Below the pieces are notes generated by a model. The model was not told the origin of the DNA. It did no database searches and saw only the letters and a list, made by a program, of their open reading frames with translations. A stretch of 64,000 nucleotides of DNA from Pseudomonas sp. Tri1. GTDB taxonomy: Bacteria > Pseudomonadota > Gammaproteobacteria > Pseudomonadales > Pseudomonadaceae. Below are positions 21,766-30,436 of the stretch, piece after piece. Each line of letters opens with the position of its first letter. Positions within the stretch are counted from its first letter, which is position 1. The position numbers and the translations under genes were made by a program. Location of the stretch: the NCBI RefSeq assembly GCF_017968885.1, contig NZ_CP072913.1, forward strand, positions 2,340,001 through 2,404,000. Reading direction: 5' to 3'.

Positions 21766-22647
21766 ATGTTCCTGCATAACAAAAGATTGCAGTACACCGT
21801 ACGTGTTGCTGAACCTAATCCTGGACTCGCCAACCTGCTGCTTGAGCAGTTTGGTGGTGCCCAGGGTGAATTGGCGGCGGCATCGCGTTACTTCACACAG
21901 GCGCTGTCCGAGGACGATCCAGGTCGCAAGGACTTGCTGATGGACATTGCCACCGAAGAGCTCAGTCATCTGGAGGTGATCGGTTCGATCATCGTGATGC
22001 TGAACAAGGGCGCCAAGGGCAAGATGGCCGAAGGCGTGGAGAAAGAGGGGCAGTTGTACCGGGACATCAACGGTGCCGGTAATGACTCGCACATCACCAG
22101 CCTCTTGTATGGCGCCGGCTCGCCGCTGACCAACTCCGCCGGTGTGCCCTGGACTGCCGCTTATGTCGACACCATCGGCGAACCAACGGCGGACATGCGC
22201 TCAAACATTGCTGCTGAGGCTCGGGCGAAAATCATCTATGAACGGTTGATGAACCTTACCGATGATCCCGGGGTAAAAGAAGCGCTGGGCTTTTTGATGA
22301 CACGTGAAATCGCGCACCAGTTGTCGTTCGAAAAAGCCTTGCACTCGATCCAGCCCAATTTCCCTCAAGGCAAATTGCCGGGCATGCCGGAATTCAGTCA
22401 TGTGTATTTCAACATGTCCCAGGGCGAACCTAGCGTGCGCGGTCCGTGGAACCAGGGTGACGACTGGGAGTTCGTGGAAAACCCAACGCCAGCGGTGGAT
22501 GGTGGCGATGGACTGGCCAGCGTTCAGTTGAGTAAAAAAGACGAAGCGCTGTTGATGGACATGAAGGCGCGGACGATGTCTAACCCCGAAAGCGACCCCA
22601 CCACAGGCGCCGACTTGGGTTCAGGGATGCAAGGTGACAAACTGTAG
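21766..22647 (+). CDS. Manganese catalase
   Basis: 293-residue non-heme catalase that dismutates hydrogen peroxide at a di-manganese site. Probable metal ligands are E35 (QGELAAASRY), E65 and H68 (TEELSHLE), E151 (AAEARAKIIYE) and H184 (REIAHQLSFEKA), the arrangement of the ferritin-like Mn-catalase fold. Start at ATG 21766 preceded by GAGAGG. Upstream DNA is AT-rich. Its place between KGG/metallothionein genes and a ZIP transporter fits a general stress set. Confidence 0.93.
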   Translation: MFLHNKRLQYTVRVAEPNPGLANLLLEQFGGAQGELAAASRYFTQALSEDDPGRKDLLMDIATEELSHLEVIGSIIVMLNKGAKGKMAEGVEKEGQLYRDINGAGNDSHITSLLYGAGSPLTNSAGVPWTAAYVDTIGEPTADMRSNIAAEARAKIIYERLMNLTDDPGVKEALGFLMTREIAHQLSFEKALHSIQPNFPQGKLPGMPEFSHVYFNMSQGEPSVRGPWNQGDDWEFVENPTPAVDGGDGLASVQLSKKDEALLMDMKARTMSNPESDPTTGADLGSGMQGDKL

Positions 22648-22653
22648 GAAACC

Positions 22654-22678
22654 GGCGAGGGGGCTCGGCTCCCTCGCC
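22654..22678 (+). terminator. Hairpin after Mn-catalase gene
   Basis: GGCGAGGG at 22654-22661 pairs with CCCTCGCC at 22671-22678, 7 bp after the stop; no T-run. It may only partly stop transcription into the ZIP gene 41 bp further on. Confidence 0.4.
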
Positions 22679-22718
22679 TGAGGATTCTGTTCGATCGTTC
22701 AACCAGTAAGGACTCTCA

Positions 22719-23648
22719 ATGGACCAGCCCACCTCCCGGATCCGATCGCCCTGGCGTACCTGGCTGGATCCTGTGCAAAACAATCTAGTGCTAGGGGTGA
22801 GCTTCTGGCTGGGGTTGGCGGTGATTGCCGCGTTGTTGCTCTACAGCGGCTACAACGCTCTGGTGGGCGCTGACCGGCAAAACCTGGGTTATGCGGTGCT
22901 GGGCGGCACGTCCGGCTTCGCCGCCACCGCGCTGGGTGCCGTGATGGCAGTGGTGTTGCGGGACATCTCGTCCCGTACCCAGGACATCATGCTGGGGTTC
23001 GCCGCGGGCATGATGCTCGCTGCCAGTTCCTTCTCACTGATTTTGCCGGGGATCGAAGCGGCACAGGTCATTTGTGGCAATCAGTTGCTTGCTGCGTTTG
23101 TCGTCGTGGTGGGACTGGGTCTGGGTGTCGCCTTGATGATCGGCCTCGACCGTTTCGTCCCCCACGAACACGAGTTGAGTGGCCGGCGCGGTCCGCAAGT
23201 CGAACGCATCAATCGTGTCTGGTTGTTCGTACTCGCCATCACCTTGCATAACTTGCCAGAGGGTATGGCCATCGGCGTCAGTTTTGCCGACGGCGATTTC
23301 AAGGTCGGCCTGCCCCTGACCACCGCCATTGCCATTCAGGACATTCCCGAAGGCCTCGCCATTGCCATGGCGCTGCGGGTCACCGGCATCAGCACCTTGC
23401 GTGCCGCGCTGATTGCCGTGGGTTCTGGGCTGATGGAACCGCTGGGGTCGGTGATCGGCCTGGGCATGTCTTCGGGTGTGGCCGTGGCCTATCCCATCAG
23501 CCTGGGCCTGGCAGCCGGGGCGATGATCTTCGTGGTGTCCCACGAAGTGATTCCCGAAACCCACCGCAACGGCCATGAAACACCGGCTACCTTGGGGTTG
23601 ATGATGGGGTTTGCGGTGATGATGTTTCTCGACACGGCGTTGGGGTGA
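22719..23648 (+). CDS. ZIP family metal transporter
   Basis: 309-residue membrane protein of the GufA-like ZIP group. Signature metal-site helices are LHNLPEGMAIGVSF and IQDIPEGLAIAMAL (TM4 and TM5), with HEVIPE in a late helix and a His-containing loop PHEHELSGRR. About eight helices are visible. It would import or export a divalent ion such as Zn, Mn or Fe. Following the Mn-catalase gene, a role in manganese or zinc supply is plausible but inferred. AAGGA precedes the ATG. Confidence 0.88.
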   Translation: MDQPTSRIRSPWRTWLDPVQNNLVLGVSFWLGLAVIAALLLYSGYNALVGADRQNLGYAVLGGTSGFAATALGAVMAVVLRDISSRTQDIMLGFAAGMMLAASSFSLILPGIEAAQVICGNQLLAAFVVVVGLGLGVALMIGLDRFVPHEHELSGRRGPQVERINRVWLFVLAITLHNLPEGMAIGVSFADGDFKVGLPLTTAIAIQDIPEGLAIAMALRVTGISTLRAALIAVGSGLMEPLGSVIGLGMSSGVAVAYPISLGLAAGAMIFVVSHEVIPETHRNGHETPATLGLMMGFAVMMFLDTALG

Positions 23649-23654
23649 GGGCCC

Positions 23655-23680
23655 GCTGAAACCGAGCGCGTGGTTTCAGC
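23655..23680 (+). terminator. Rho-independent terminator after ZIP gene
   Basis: 9-bp stem (GCTGAAACC at 23655-23663, GGTTTCAGC at 23672-23680) followed by CGGTTTT. The stop codon of the convergent DUF1232 gene lies inside the right arm. Confidence 0.7.
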
Positions 23681-24083
23681 CGGTTTTGCCGGTACCGTCG
23701 TAAAACATGAACCAGGCTCCTGCCAGTGTCGCCAGCCAGGCCAGCACAATCAATGCCGCCGCTATCTTGTTCACCGGGCGCTGGCCATCGTTCTCCTGCC
23801 ATTGCCGGGCCTTGGCTTCACATTCTGCCAGCACTGCAGACGGCATCAGGCGAATAGCCAACCAAATCCCCGCGGGCAGCAAAATCACATCATCCAGATA
23901 GCCCAGCACCGGAATGAAATCCGGGATCAGGTCAATGGGGCTCAGGGCATACGCCACCACGATAATGGCGATCCCTTTGGGTAACCAGGGCGTCTGCGGA
24001 TGGCGATAGCAGAACCACAGCGTCATGGTCTGGCGTTTCAGGGTCCTGGCCCATTGGCGAAGACGTTCGAGGAGTGCGGTCAT
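23676..24083 (-). CDS. DUF1232 (YkvA-like) membrane protein
   Basis: 135 residues with the DUF1232 signature ALSPIDLIPDFIPVLGYLDDVILLP (residues about 55-80), flanked by helices, and a C-terminal helix IAAALIVLAWLATLAGAWFMFY. The likely start is ATG 24083 (MTALLERLRQW); the frame is open further upstream to 24287 but that extension runs through a REP element and looks non-coding. Function unknown; small inner-membrane protein. Confidence 0.8.
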   Translation of the reverse strand: MTALLERLRQWARTLKRQTMTLWFCYRHPQTPWLPKGIAIIVVAYALSPIDLIPDFIPVLGYLDDVILLPAGIWLAIRLMPSAVLAECEAKARQWQENDGQRPVNKIAAALIVLAWLATLAGAWFMFYDGTGKTG

Positions 24084-24256
24084 CAAAACCTGCAAGGGGT
24101 TGGGATAGGCAAGGGTAACCGCAAACTGCGAAGACAATGTACCTCGCATGTGGCGATGGGATTCTTCAGAAACGTCGCACGGAAAACCGCAAGCCATTCT
24201 GGCGCGGTGCAGGCCGAGCACGCGTTGTTCGTAAGGTATCTGAGCGACGCAGATCC

Positions 24257-24286
24257 TTGTGGGGGGCGAGCTTGCTCGCTCCCACA
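24257..24286. repeat. Single compact REP palindrome
   Basis: TGTGGGGGGCGAGCTTG followed by CTCGCTCCCACA forms one hairpin between divergent genes. Confidence 0.7.
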
Positions 24287-24372
24287 TGAGTTTTGTGTGT
24301 TTGCTCTAAGCCCCTGTTTCTCGCGGCCTATACTCAACCTCGTGGGTGACTTGAACCCGGGGTGGCGCGATC

Positions 24373-25392
24373 GTGCTGCGTTCGCTGATGTTGGCCGTTT
24401 TGCTCGTTCTGGCGGGGTGCGCCACGTCACAGCGCGGTCAACAGGCCGCCACGGTGGTGATTTCCCAGGACACTTGGCGGCAGGTTGACCAGCAGATCAT
24501 CGCGGCGTCGAAAAGCGCCCTCGAACAGGCCGGACTCTATGCCCGCGGGTCGATGGAGCATTGGCGGGCGCTGGTGTACGAACGCACCGAGGCCCAATTC
24601 ATTCCCTGGTTCAGCAGCTACTGGACCCAGGAGTGGTTGGCGATGAAGGTCAGCTGGTATTCCGCCAGTGCCAAGGGCGATGAGGACTCCTCGGCCAAGC
24701 GCCTGGCGGTTTACCTGCAAGAACAGTATCGCGAGCAGGTGTTGGAGCCGGTGGCGGTGGAGATCGATCCCGAGGCGATCAGGGCCAGTGCGACGAGTTA
24801 TTACCTGCGGCTGCTCAGTCAGCAGGTCGAGGTGATCGCCCAGCGCCATCAAATCCCGACCGAGTTGATGAACCGGCGCTTGTACGGCATTCCTGCCATC
24901 ACCCTGGGGCCGCCGGCGGCGCGCAACGCTTCGTTGTATGAGATGGTCCATACCGAACCGCTGAATGCACTGCCGGCCTATGCCGCGCTGATTGACCACG
25001 TCAATAAGGCCGCCGCCACCGGTTCGGGCCCATCGGACGCGGTGATCGCCACGGTGGCACAACGCACCAGTGAAAAAATCGAAGCGCAGTTCGCCACGCG
25101 AGGCGCGGCTGGTGCGGCCGCAGCCGTGGCCGGGAAGGCAGTGGGGGCGATGATTTCGGTGGGCGTGGCGGGTATTCGCGCCATGATCCACGAAGGTGAG
25201 CGGCCGGAAATGGAAGCGCAGATCCGCAAAAGCCTGAGCGCCGCGTTCGACGAGGCCTGGTTCAAGTCGCTCAAGCATCCCCTCAGCGGGGTGATGGCAC
25301 CGGTGTACTACCTGGATGAGGAAATCGAAGGCAACCTGGTGGAGGCGGACCTGGCTAATCGGGCGGTGATGCTGCCGGACCTCAAGCCGTGA
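24373..25392 (+). CDS. Predicted lipoprotein, function unknown
   Basis: 339 residues starting at GTG. The signal peptide MLRSLMLAVLLVLAGC ends in a lipobox (LAGC, Cys16), so the protein should be a lipoprotein. Position +2 is Ala, which favours outer-membrane sorting. The mature part is mostly helical with a glycine/alanine-rich stretch (GAAGAAAAVAGKAVGAMISVGVAGI, about residues 235-262) that could insert in a membrane. No family recognised. It stands alone between divergent and convergent neighbours. Confidence 0.75.
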   Translation: MLRSLMLAVLLVLAGCATSQRGQQAATVVISQDTWRQVDQQIIAASKSALEQAGLYARGSMEHWRALVYERTEAQFIPWFSSYWTQEWLAMKVSWYSASAKGDEDSSAKRLAVYLQEQYREQVLEPVAVEIDPEAIRASATSYYLRLLSQQVEVIAQRHQIPTELMNRRLYGIPAITLGPPAARNASLYEMVHTEPLNALPAYAALIDHVNKAAATGSGPSDAVIATVAQRTSEKIEAQFATRGAAGAAAAVAGKAVGAMISVGVAGIRAMIHEGERPEMEAQIRKSLSAAFDEAWFKSLKHPLSGVMAPVYYLDEEIEGNLVEADLANRAVMLPDLKP

Positions 25393-25402
25393 CGGAGCGG
25401 AC

Positions 25403-25594
25403 TCATTCTCCGAGTGTGACGCGGCAACCCTTGCGATGGCGAATCTGTTCATCCGTGGGACGTTCTTTTACGAATTCGAAGCGCGGCTCACCTTCGCTGT
25501 AAATCACCAGCCAGCCCCATTCCAACTCATTTTCATCCTGCCCGGGCTTGGGCGGCGAGGCCCACCAGGGTTCTTTTTGCATGATCTGGCGCAT
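25403..25594 (-). CDS. Small hypothetical protein
   Basis: 63 residues, tryptophan-rich N-terminus (MRQIMQKEPWWASPPKPGQ, ELEWGWLVIYSEGEPRFEF) and basic C-terminus. AGGAGGTACACA directly precedes the ATG, a near-ideal Shine-Dalgarno, which supports translation. No known domain. Convergent with the lipoprotein gene, 10 bp apart. Confidence 0.65.
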   Translation of the reverse strand: MRQIMQKEPWWASPPKPGQDENELEWGWLVIYSEGEPRFEFVKERPTDEQIRHRKGCRVTLGE

Positions 25595-25804
25595 TGTGTA
25601 CCTCCTGCCGATTGATCCTTTGAACTATAGACCGCTCGATTTTGTGAGATGCGCCTGTGAAACCTTTTGAGGTTCATAGGGCAAACACATCTTGTGGCGA
25701 GGGGATTTGTGCAGTTTGATGCAGCAGTGTGCTCTGAGGCCGTCCATCAGCGTCTAGCGTCTGTATCCCCGCACTCGAACGGGGAATGACTGGACCCCGC
25801 GCAT

Positions 25805-26713
25805 ATGCAAGCACTGTTGAACGAGATCCTCGATGCGGTTCGCCCCCTGATCGGTCAGGGCAAGGTAGCCGACTACATTCCGGCCCTGGGCACCGTGGCG
25901 CCCAATCAGCTGGGCATTGCCGTGTATGGCAATGACGGCGAGATGTATTGTGCCGGTGACGCCGACACGGCGTTTTCGGTGCAGAGTATTTCCAAGGTGT
26001 TCAGCCTGGTGCAGGCCATCGGGCATTCCGGCGAAGCGATCTGGGAACGCTTGGGGCACGAGCCGTCCGGCCAGCCTTTCAACTCCCTGGTACAGCTGGA
26101 ATTCGAACGCGGTCGGCCACGCAACCCGTTCATCAACGCCGGCGCCTTGGTTATCTGCGATATCAACCAGTCGCGTTTCGCCGCTCCAGCCTTGTCGATG
26201 CGCGATTTCGTACGGCGCTTGTCGGGCAACCCGCAAGTGATGGTGGACGGCAAGGTCGCCGAGTCGGAATACCAGCACCGCGCCCGCAACGCCGCGATGG
26301 CCTACTTGATGCAGTCTTTTGGCAACTTCCATAACGACGTGGAAGCGGTGCTGCGCAGCTATTTCAGCCATTGCGCCCTGCGCATGAGCTGCATCGACCT
26401 GGCCCGGGCGTTCTGCTTCCTGGCTAACGACGGGTTCTGCAAGCACAGCGGCGAACAGATCCTCACTGCCCGACAGACCCAGCAGGTCAACTCCATCATG
26501 GCCACCAGCGGGCTGTATGACGAGGCCGGCAATTTCGCTTATCGCGTCGGCTTGCCTGGCAAGAGCGGTGTGGGCGGTGGGATTGTCGCCGTGGTGCCGG
26601 GGCGGTTCACGGTGTGCGTCTGGTCGCCTGAACTCAACGTCGCCGGCAACTCCCTGGCCGGCATGGCAGCGCTGGAATTGATGAGCCAGCGGATCGGCTG
26701 GTCGGTTTTCTAG
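25805..26713 (+). CDS. glsB: Glutaminase
   Basis: 302-residue serine-dependent beta-lactamase-fold glutaminase that hydrolyses glutamine to glutamate and ammonia. The catalytic SxxK is S61-I-S-K64 ([10 protein letters not shown]); NPFINAGAL and [12 protein letters not shown] are family signatures. Length is normal. The gene is monocistronic with an intrinsic terminator. The Shine-Dalgarno is weak. Confidence 0.95.
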   Translation: MQALLNEILDAVRPLIGQGKVADYIPALGTVAPNQLGIAVYGNDGEMYCAGDADTAFSVQSISKVFSLVQAIGHSGEAIWERLGHEPSGQPFNSLVQLEFERGRPRNPFINAGALVICDINQSRFAAPALSMRDFVRRLSGNPQVMVDGKVAESEYQHRARNAAMAYLMQSFGNFHNDVEAVLRSYFSHCALRMSCIDLARAFCFLANDGFCKHSGEQILTARQTQQVNSIMATSGLYDEAGNFAYRVGLPGKSGVGGGIVAVVPGRFTVCVWSPELNVAGNSLAGMAALELMSQRIGWSVF

Positions 26714-26725
26714 ATACAACAAAAA

Positions 26726-26754
26726 GGGCCCGTTCCTGGTTGAGGAACGGGCCC
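26726..26754. terminator. Bidirectional rho-independent terminator
   Basis: Perfect 12-bp stem (GGGCCCGTTCCT / AGGAACGGGCCC) with 5-nt loop, flanked by five As on the left and TTTTTA on the right, so it can serve both glsB and the convergent gene ending at 26772. Confidence 0.95.
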
Positions 26755-26771
26755 TTTTTATTTAAGTGCAA

Positions 26772-27101
26772 TCAGCAGAATCGGTCGATGACCTGCACTT
26801 GCGAAGTGTTTTGCATCGACTGCCAGGCCTGGGTCAGCGTTTGCAGCACGCGACCGATGAAGTCTTTGTCGGCGGCGGCCTTCTTGCCAACGTAGCCCTG
26901 GCCACGGCGGTACATCTTCAGCCGGGCACACAGCTCTTGCGTGTTCTTTTCGAACTCGTCTTCACCGGCAAAAGGTGACAGGCAGTCCATATGCACCTGG
27001 CCATTCTTGCTGATCCACAGGATATGGCTGTCGAGAGTGTCTTTGTGTGCTGCGAATATGCGAGCCAGTTCATCAATAGATGGTTGATTATTCAGATTCA
27101 T
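26772..27101 (-). CDS. Conserved hypothetical protein
   Basis: 109 residues (MNLNNQPSIDELARIFAAHKDTLDSHILWISKNGQVHMDCL...). The middle WISKNGQVHMDCLSP looks like a beta hairpin; the rest is helical with a basic GKKAAADKDFIGRVLQTL segment. No family recognised. AAGGGG lies before the ATG at 27101; the frame is open upstream but that part has no support. It shares a terminator with glsB. Confidence 0.65.
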   Translation of the reverse strand: MNLNNQPSIDELARIFAAHKDTLDSHILWISKNGQVHMDCLSPFAGEDEFEKNTQELCARLKMYRRGQGYVGKKAAADKDFIGRVLQTLTQAWQSMQNTSQVQVIDRFC

Positions 27102-27616
27102 GTGTAAGCCCCTTGACCATTTGGTTGATCTGTCTGGTGGTTCGCAAAAACTTCGCTTCTCGGTAAGTGCCACCTGGTACCGAAACCAGGCCGTCAGCGT
27201 TCGTCCGTCGAACTTCGACGGGGTCGTGCCTCGGTTGTGTAGTGTTATCGAAGGGCTGCTACGCAAATGCGCTACAACGAAGAGAAACAGCGAAGAATCT
27301 TCAGCCAGTGTCAACTTTCGAGGGTCGACCACGTGCGTCATGAGGATCTTCGCCGACGTTTCTCGTCCTTGTTACCGGACGGTCATGCCAGGTCAGCACC
27401 TTCAATCTGCCTTGTGGGCAGTCCCTTATCCAAAAAACAGCTCGGCGGTCAGACGAGCTTGCTCAAACAGTTGCCTGTACTCCCGATCGGGGAGACGTCT
27501 GCATCATGCAAGGGCAAATCGGAGGCGTCAACGGTTTTGTAGTGATTATTTTTGGTCACTACATATTGTCGGACAAAACGGTTTGGGTATGAGGATTTCC
27601 AGTCAGACCTCATCAA
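27102..27616. promoter_or_regulatory. Gene-free region with operator-like palindrome
   Basis: About 515 bp with no credible gene. It contains an 8-bp inverted repeat TGTAGTGA (27538-27545) / TCACTACA (27556-27563) with 10-nt spacer, itself nested inside TTTTGT (27535-27540) and ACAAAA (27573-27578). This could be a regulator site or transcript hairpin. The base composition is lower in GC than neighbouring genes. Confidence 0.45.
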
Positions 27617-27707
27617 TGTGGGAGCGAGCTTGCTCGCGATAGCGGTAGATCAGCCAACAGATAATTGACTGACATGCCGCTATCGCGAGCAAGCTCGCTC
27701 CCACAGG
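27617..27707. repeat. REPIN downstream of topB
   Basis: Inverted REP pair: TGTGGGAGCGAGCTTG then CTCGCGATAGCGG, and the reverse complement ending CTCCCACAGG. It lies 28 bp past the topB stop. Confidence 0.85.
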
Positions 27708-27734
27708 AGGAATCAGGGTGGGCCTGATTTTTGT

Positions 27735-29681
27735 TCAGGTCGCCTTGGCTTTGCTCGCCTTGCGCGGTGCGCCGCCAGCCTTGCGCTTGGCCGGCTTGCG
27801 CTTGTTCTTCCACGGTGTGGCGCCGCGCCCGGCGGGGCTGGCCGGGCCGTTGATGGTCAGGCTCATGCCCTGGCAGCGAGCGATGTGTTTGCTCATCCAC
27901 GCGGCTTGTCGGGTGACGAATTCTTCCAGGCTCATCTCACCGCTTTGCACCATGTCCAGCGCCTGCTCCCAGATTGCGGTGGTGCCGGGATCGGCGATGG
28001 CCCGGGGCACGGCATCGATCAGGCTGAAGGCTGCCGGGGTCGCAGACAGGGCCTTGCCGTTTTTCACCAGGTAACCGCGGTCGAGCAGCCCCTGGATGAT
28101 CGAGGCCCGGGTCGCCTCGGTGCCGATGCCGGTGGTGTCCTTGAGTTTTTGCTTGAGCAGCGGATCCTCCACCAGTTTGGCGACGTTCTTCATCGCCTTG
28201 ATCAGGTCGCCCTCGGTGAACGGCTTGGGCGGCTGGGTCCACAGGTCCTTGAGTTTCACCTCGTCCACGGCGCAATCGCGCCCCTCGGCCAGCGCCGGGA
28301 GGGTTTGCGGCACCGGTGCTTCTCGGCCCCGAGCGGGGGCCAGCGCTTCGGGCAGGGCGCGTTTCCAGCCGGGTTCGACGATCTGCTTGCCTACCGCGCG
28401 CAACGCCTGTCCGGCACAGTCGAAGTCGGCCTGGGTCCGGTCGTATTCGTGGTTGGGCAGGAATTGCGCCAGGTAGCGCGCGCGAATGAGCGTATAGACG
28501 GCTCGTTGCTTGCTGGCGAGCTTGTCGAGGTTCTTTGCGGCGGCGGTGGGGATGATGCCGTGGTGGGCGCTGACCTTGGCGTCGTTCCAGGCCCGGGATT
28601 TACGTTGTGGCTGCAGGTGTTCGCGCAGCGGCGCCAGGCCCGGGTCGGCCTGGGCGAGGGCGGCGAGGATGGCCGGGGCTTCGCTGTGTTGGCTCAAGGG
28701 CAGGAAGCCGCAATCGCTGCGAGGGTAGGTGATGAGCTTGTAGGTCTCGTAGAGCGACTGGGCAATGTCCAGGGTTTCCTGGGCACCGAGGCCGAGCTTC
28801 TTCGAACAGACTTCCTGCAATGTGCCCAGGTCGAAAGGTAATGGCGCCGCTTCGCGCAGGCGCTCGGTGCGCACTTTCATCACCCGGGCGGTGGCGGCAT
28901 TGCCCATGGCTTGGGCGGCCTCCTGGGCGAGGGCCTGGTTCAAGCAACGTTCCTGGTCGTCGCAAGCATCCGGATCGGCGCGCCACTGAGCGAGAAAGGC
29001 GGTGCCTTCATGGCTGAGCTGCACGTCGATGGCCCAATAGGCGACCGGCACGAAGTCGGCGATGCTACGGTCGCGATCCACCACCAGCCGCAGCGTCGGG
29101 GTCTGCACGCGGCCCACCGGCAGCACGCCCTGGTAGCCGGACTGGCGCCCCAGCAGGGTAAACAGGCGACTCATGTTCATGCCGATCAACCAGTCGGCCC
29201 GGGAACGGCCCAAGGCTGAATGATACAGGTTGAAGGTTTCGGCCCCCGGCTTGAGGGTGGCGAGGGCCTTGCGGATTGACGCTTCGTCCAGGGCCGACAG
29301 CCATAGCCGCCGGATCGGCCCGCGATAGCGGCAATGTTCCACCAGCTCCCGGGCGATCATTTCGCCTTCACGGTCGGCGTCGGTGGCGATTACCAGCTCT
29401 TTCGCTTCCCCCAGCAAGCGCTTGACCGCTTTGTATTGGCTGGCGGTTTTCGGCTTGACGGTCATTTTCCATTGCGCAGGAACGATGGGCAGGTCGGCCA
29501 ACACCCAGCGCTTGTAGCGCGCATCGTAGGCGTCCGGTGGAGCGGTTTCCAACAGATGACCTATGCACCAGGTGACCGTGACGTTCGCGCCCAGCCAGCA
29601 ACCATCGCCACGACGCGTGGCGCCGAGCACGGCGGCGATGTCCTTGGCCTGGGACGGCTTTTCACACAGGTACAGCTGCAT
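27735..29681 (-). CDS. topB: DNA topoisomerase III
   Basis: 648-residue type IA topoisomerase that decatenates replication and recombination intermediates. The toprim domain has E7 (CEKPSQA) and D101-x-D103-x-E105 (TDADREGE); the active-site tyrosine is Y319 (LITYPRSDCGFL). VGRVQTPTL and GIGTEATRASIIQGL are conserved. The C-terminal 40 residues are lysine/arginine-rich (KNKRKPAKRKAGGAPRK) and lack zinc fingers, as usual for TopB. A canonical LexA box lies 72 bp upstream. Confidence 0.96.
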   Translation of the reverse strand: MQLYLCEKPSQAKDIAAVLGATRRGDGCWLGANVTVTWCIGHLLETAPPDAYDARYKRWVLADLPIVPAQWKMTVKPKTASQYKAVKRLLGEAKELVIATDADREGEMIARELVEHCRYRGPIRRLWLSALDEASIRKALATLKPGAETFNLYHSALGRSRADWLIGMNMSRLFTLLGRQSGYQGVLPVGRVQTPTLRLVVDRDRSIADFVPVAYWAIDVQLSHEGTAFLAQWRADPDACDDQERCLNQALAQEAAQAMGNAATARVMKVRTERLREAAPLPFDLGTLQEVCSKKLGLGAQETLDIAQSLYETYKLITYPRSDCGFLPLSQHSEAPAILAALAQADPGLAPLREHLQPQRKSRAWNDAKVSAHHGIIPTAAAKNLDKLASKQRAVYTLIRARYLAQFLPNHEYDRTQADFDCAGQALRAVGKQIVEPGWKRALPEALAPARGREAPVPQTLPALAEGRDCAVDEVKLKDLWTQPPKPFTEGDLIKAMKNVAKLVEDPLLKQKLKDTTGIGTEATRASIIQGLLDRGYLVKNGKALSATPAAFSLIDAVPRAIADPGTTAIWEQALDMVQSGEMSLEEFVTRQAAWMSKHIARCQGMSLTINGPASPAGRGATPWKNKRKPAKRKAGGAPRKASKAKAT

Positions 29682-29752
29682 AGCACCCTATTCCTAAGCA
29701 GATTGCGTGGGGCTGTAGCATGGTCATGGATGCGTGCCGGGGCAAGTTTTAT

Positions 29753-29768
29753 CTGTATGGATATACAG
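29753..29768. promoter_or_regulatory. Canonical LexA (SOS) box
   Basis: CTGTATGGATATACAG fits CTGT-N8-ACAG exactly and is the core of a 12-bp perfect inverted repeat (29747-29758 / 29763-29774). It lies between divergent topB (start 29681) and the response regulator (start 29925), so it could control either or both. Confidence 0.75.
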
Positions 29769-29924
29769 ATAAAAGCGTTGCTCTGCGTTGCAATGGAGTG
29801 TCTGGCGCAACGTTCGGCGGTGTATTTGCACGCAGAATGAATTTTCTCGCCAGGGTATCGCTCATAACTTGCAGAGCGGCTGATACCGCAAAGAACGTTT
29901 ATGGGGTCAAGGAGAGTCACTTAC

Positions 29925-30332
29925 ATGAATTCGATGCCAAAGGGCAACGGACAGGCGACCGCACGTTTGATTCTCGTTGTTGAAGATGATCAGACCATTC
30001 TGGAATTCCTGTGCGAGATCCTGCAGGACGAAGGGTTTGTCGTAGAGCCTCGGGAGAGCGCCGACGAGGCACTGAAGTTTCTCGAGAATAACGCTCGCGA
30101 TGTAGATCTGCTGCTCACCGATATCACCATGCCAGGGATGCTGAACGGTGCGGACCTGGCCAACGTCACCGGAGATCGTTGGCCGCAGATACCGTTGTTG
30201 ATCATGTCCGGTTTCGAGACGCCGGAAAGCGCGGGGATCAAGCACCACGCTTCGTTCATCGCCAAGCCCTGGGCGCTGGGGCAGATGTTGGATCTGGTGG
30301 AAAGCACGGTGAAAAATCACTCTGTGCACTGA
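29925..30332 (+). CDS. Single-domain response regulator
   Basis: 135 residues, a CheY-like receiver domain and nothing else. Acidic pocket E20-D21-D22 (VVEDDQ), phosphoacceptor D66 (LLTDITMPG), S/T near LLIMSGF and lysine in FIAKPW. No output domain, so it acts through protein contacts or as a phosphate sink. The start at 29925 was chosen for GGAGAG about 10 nt upstream. No cognate kinase is adjacent. A hybrid histidine kinase at 45087 has a very similar receiver (DVVMPG, SKPYG) and could be a partner. Confidence 0.88.
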   Translation: MNSMPKGNGQATARLILVVEDDQTILEFLCEILQDEGFVVEPRESADEALKFLENNARDVDLLLTDITMPGMLNGADLANVTGDRWPQIPLLIMSGFETPESAGIKHHASFIAKPWALGQMLDLVESTVKNHSVH

Positions 30333-30395
30333 GCAATGATGGGGTGGCTGGCCAGTTCCGCGCATGTTTGGGTTGCAAGCGGCGATGCGCTCCAT

Positions 30396-30414
30396 GACAA
30401 TGCGATTCATTATC
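30396..30414 (+). promoter_or_regulatory. Fur box upstream of the FecI-like sigma gene
   Basis: GACAATGCGATTCATTATC agrees at 15 of 19 positions with the Fur consensus GATAATGATAATCATTATC. It lies 22 bp before the sigma factor start, as expected for iron-repressed surface signalling genes. Confidence 0.75.
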
Positions 30415-30436
30415 AGTCGCGAATTATTCCATTGCC

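Noticed and set aside
23676..24287. N-terminal extension of the DUF1232 gene up to 24287
   Set aside because: The first 68 codons cross a REP palindrome and show no family similarity; the domain begins after ATG 24083.
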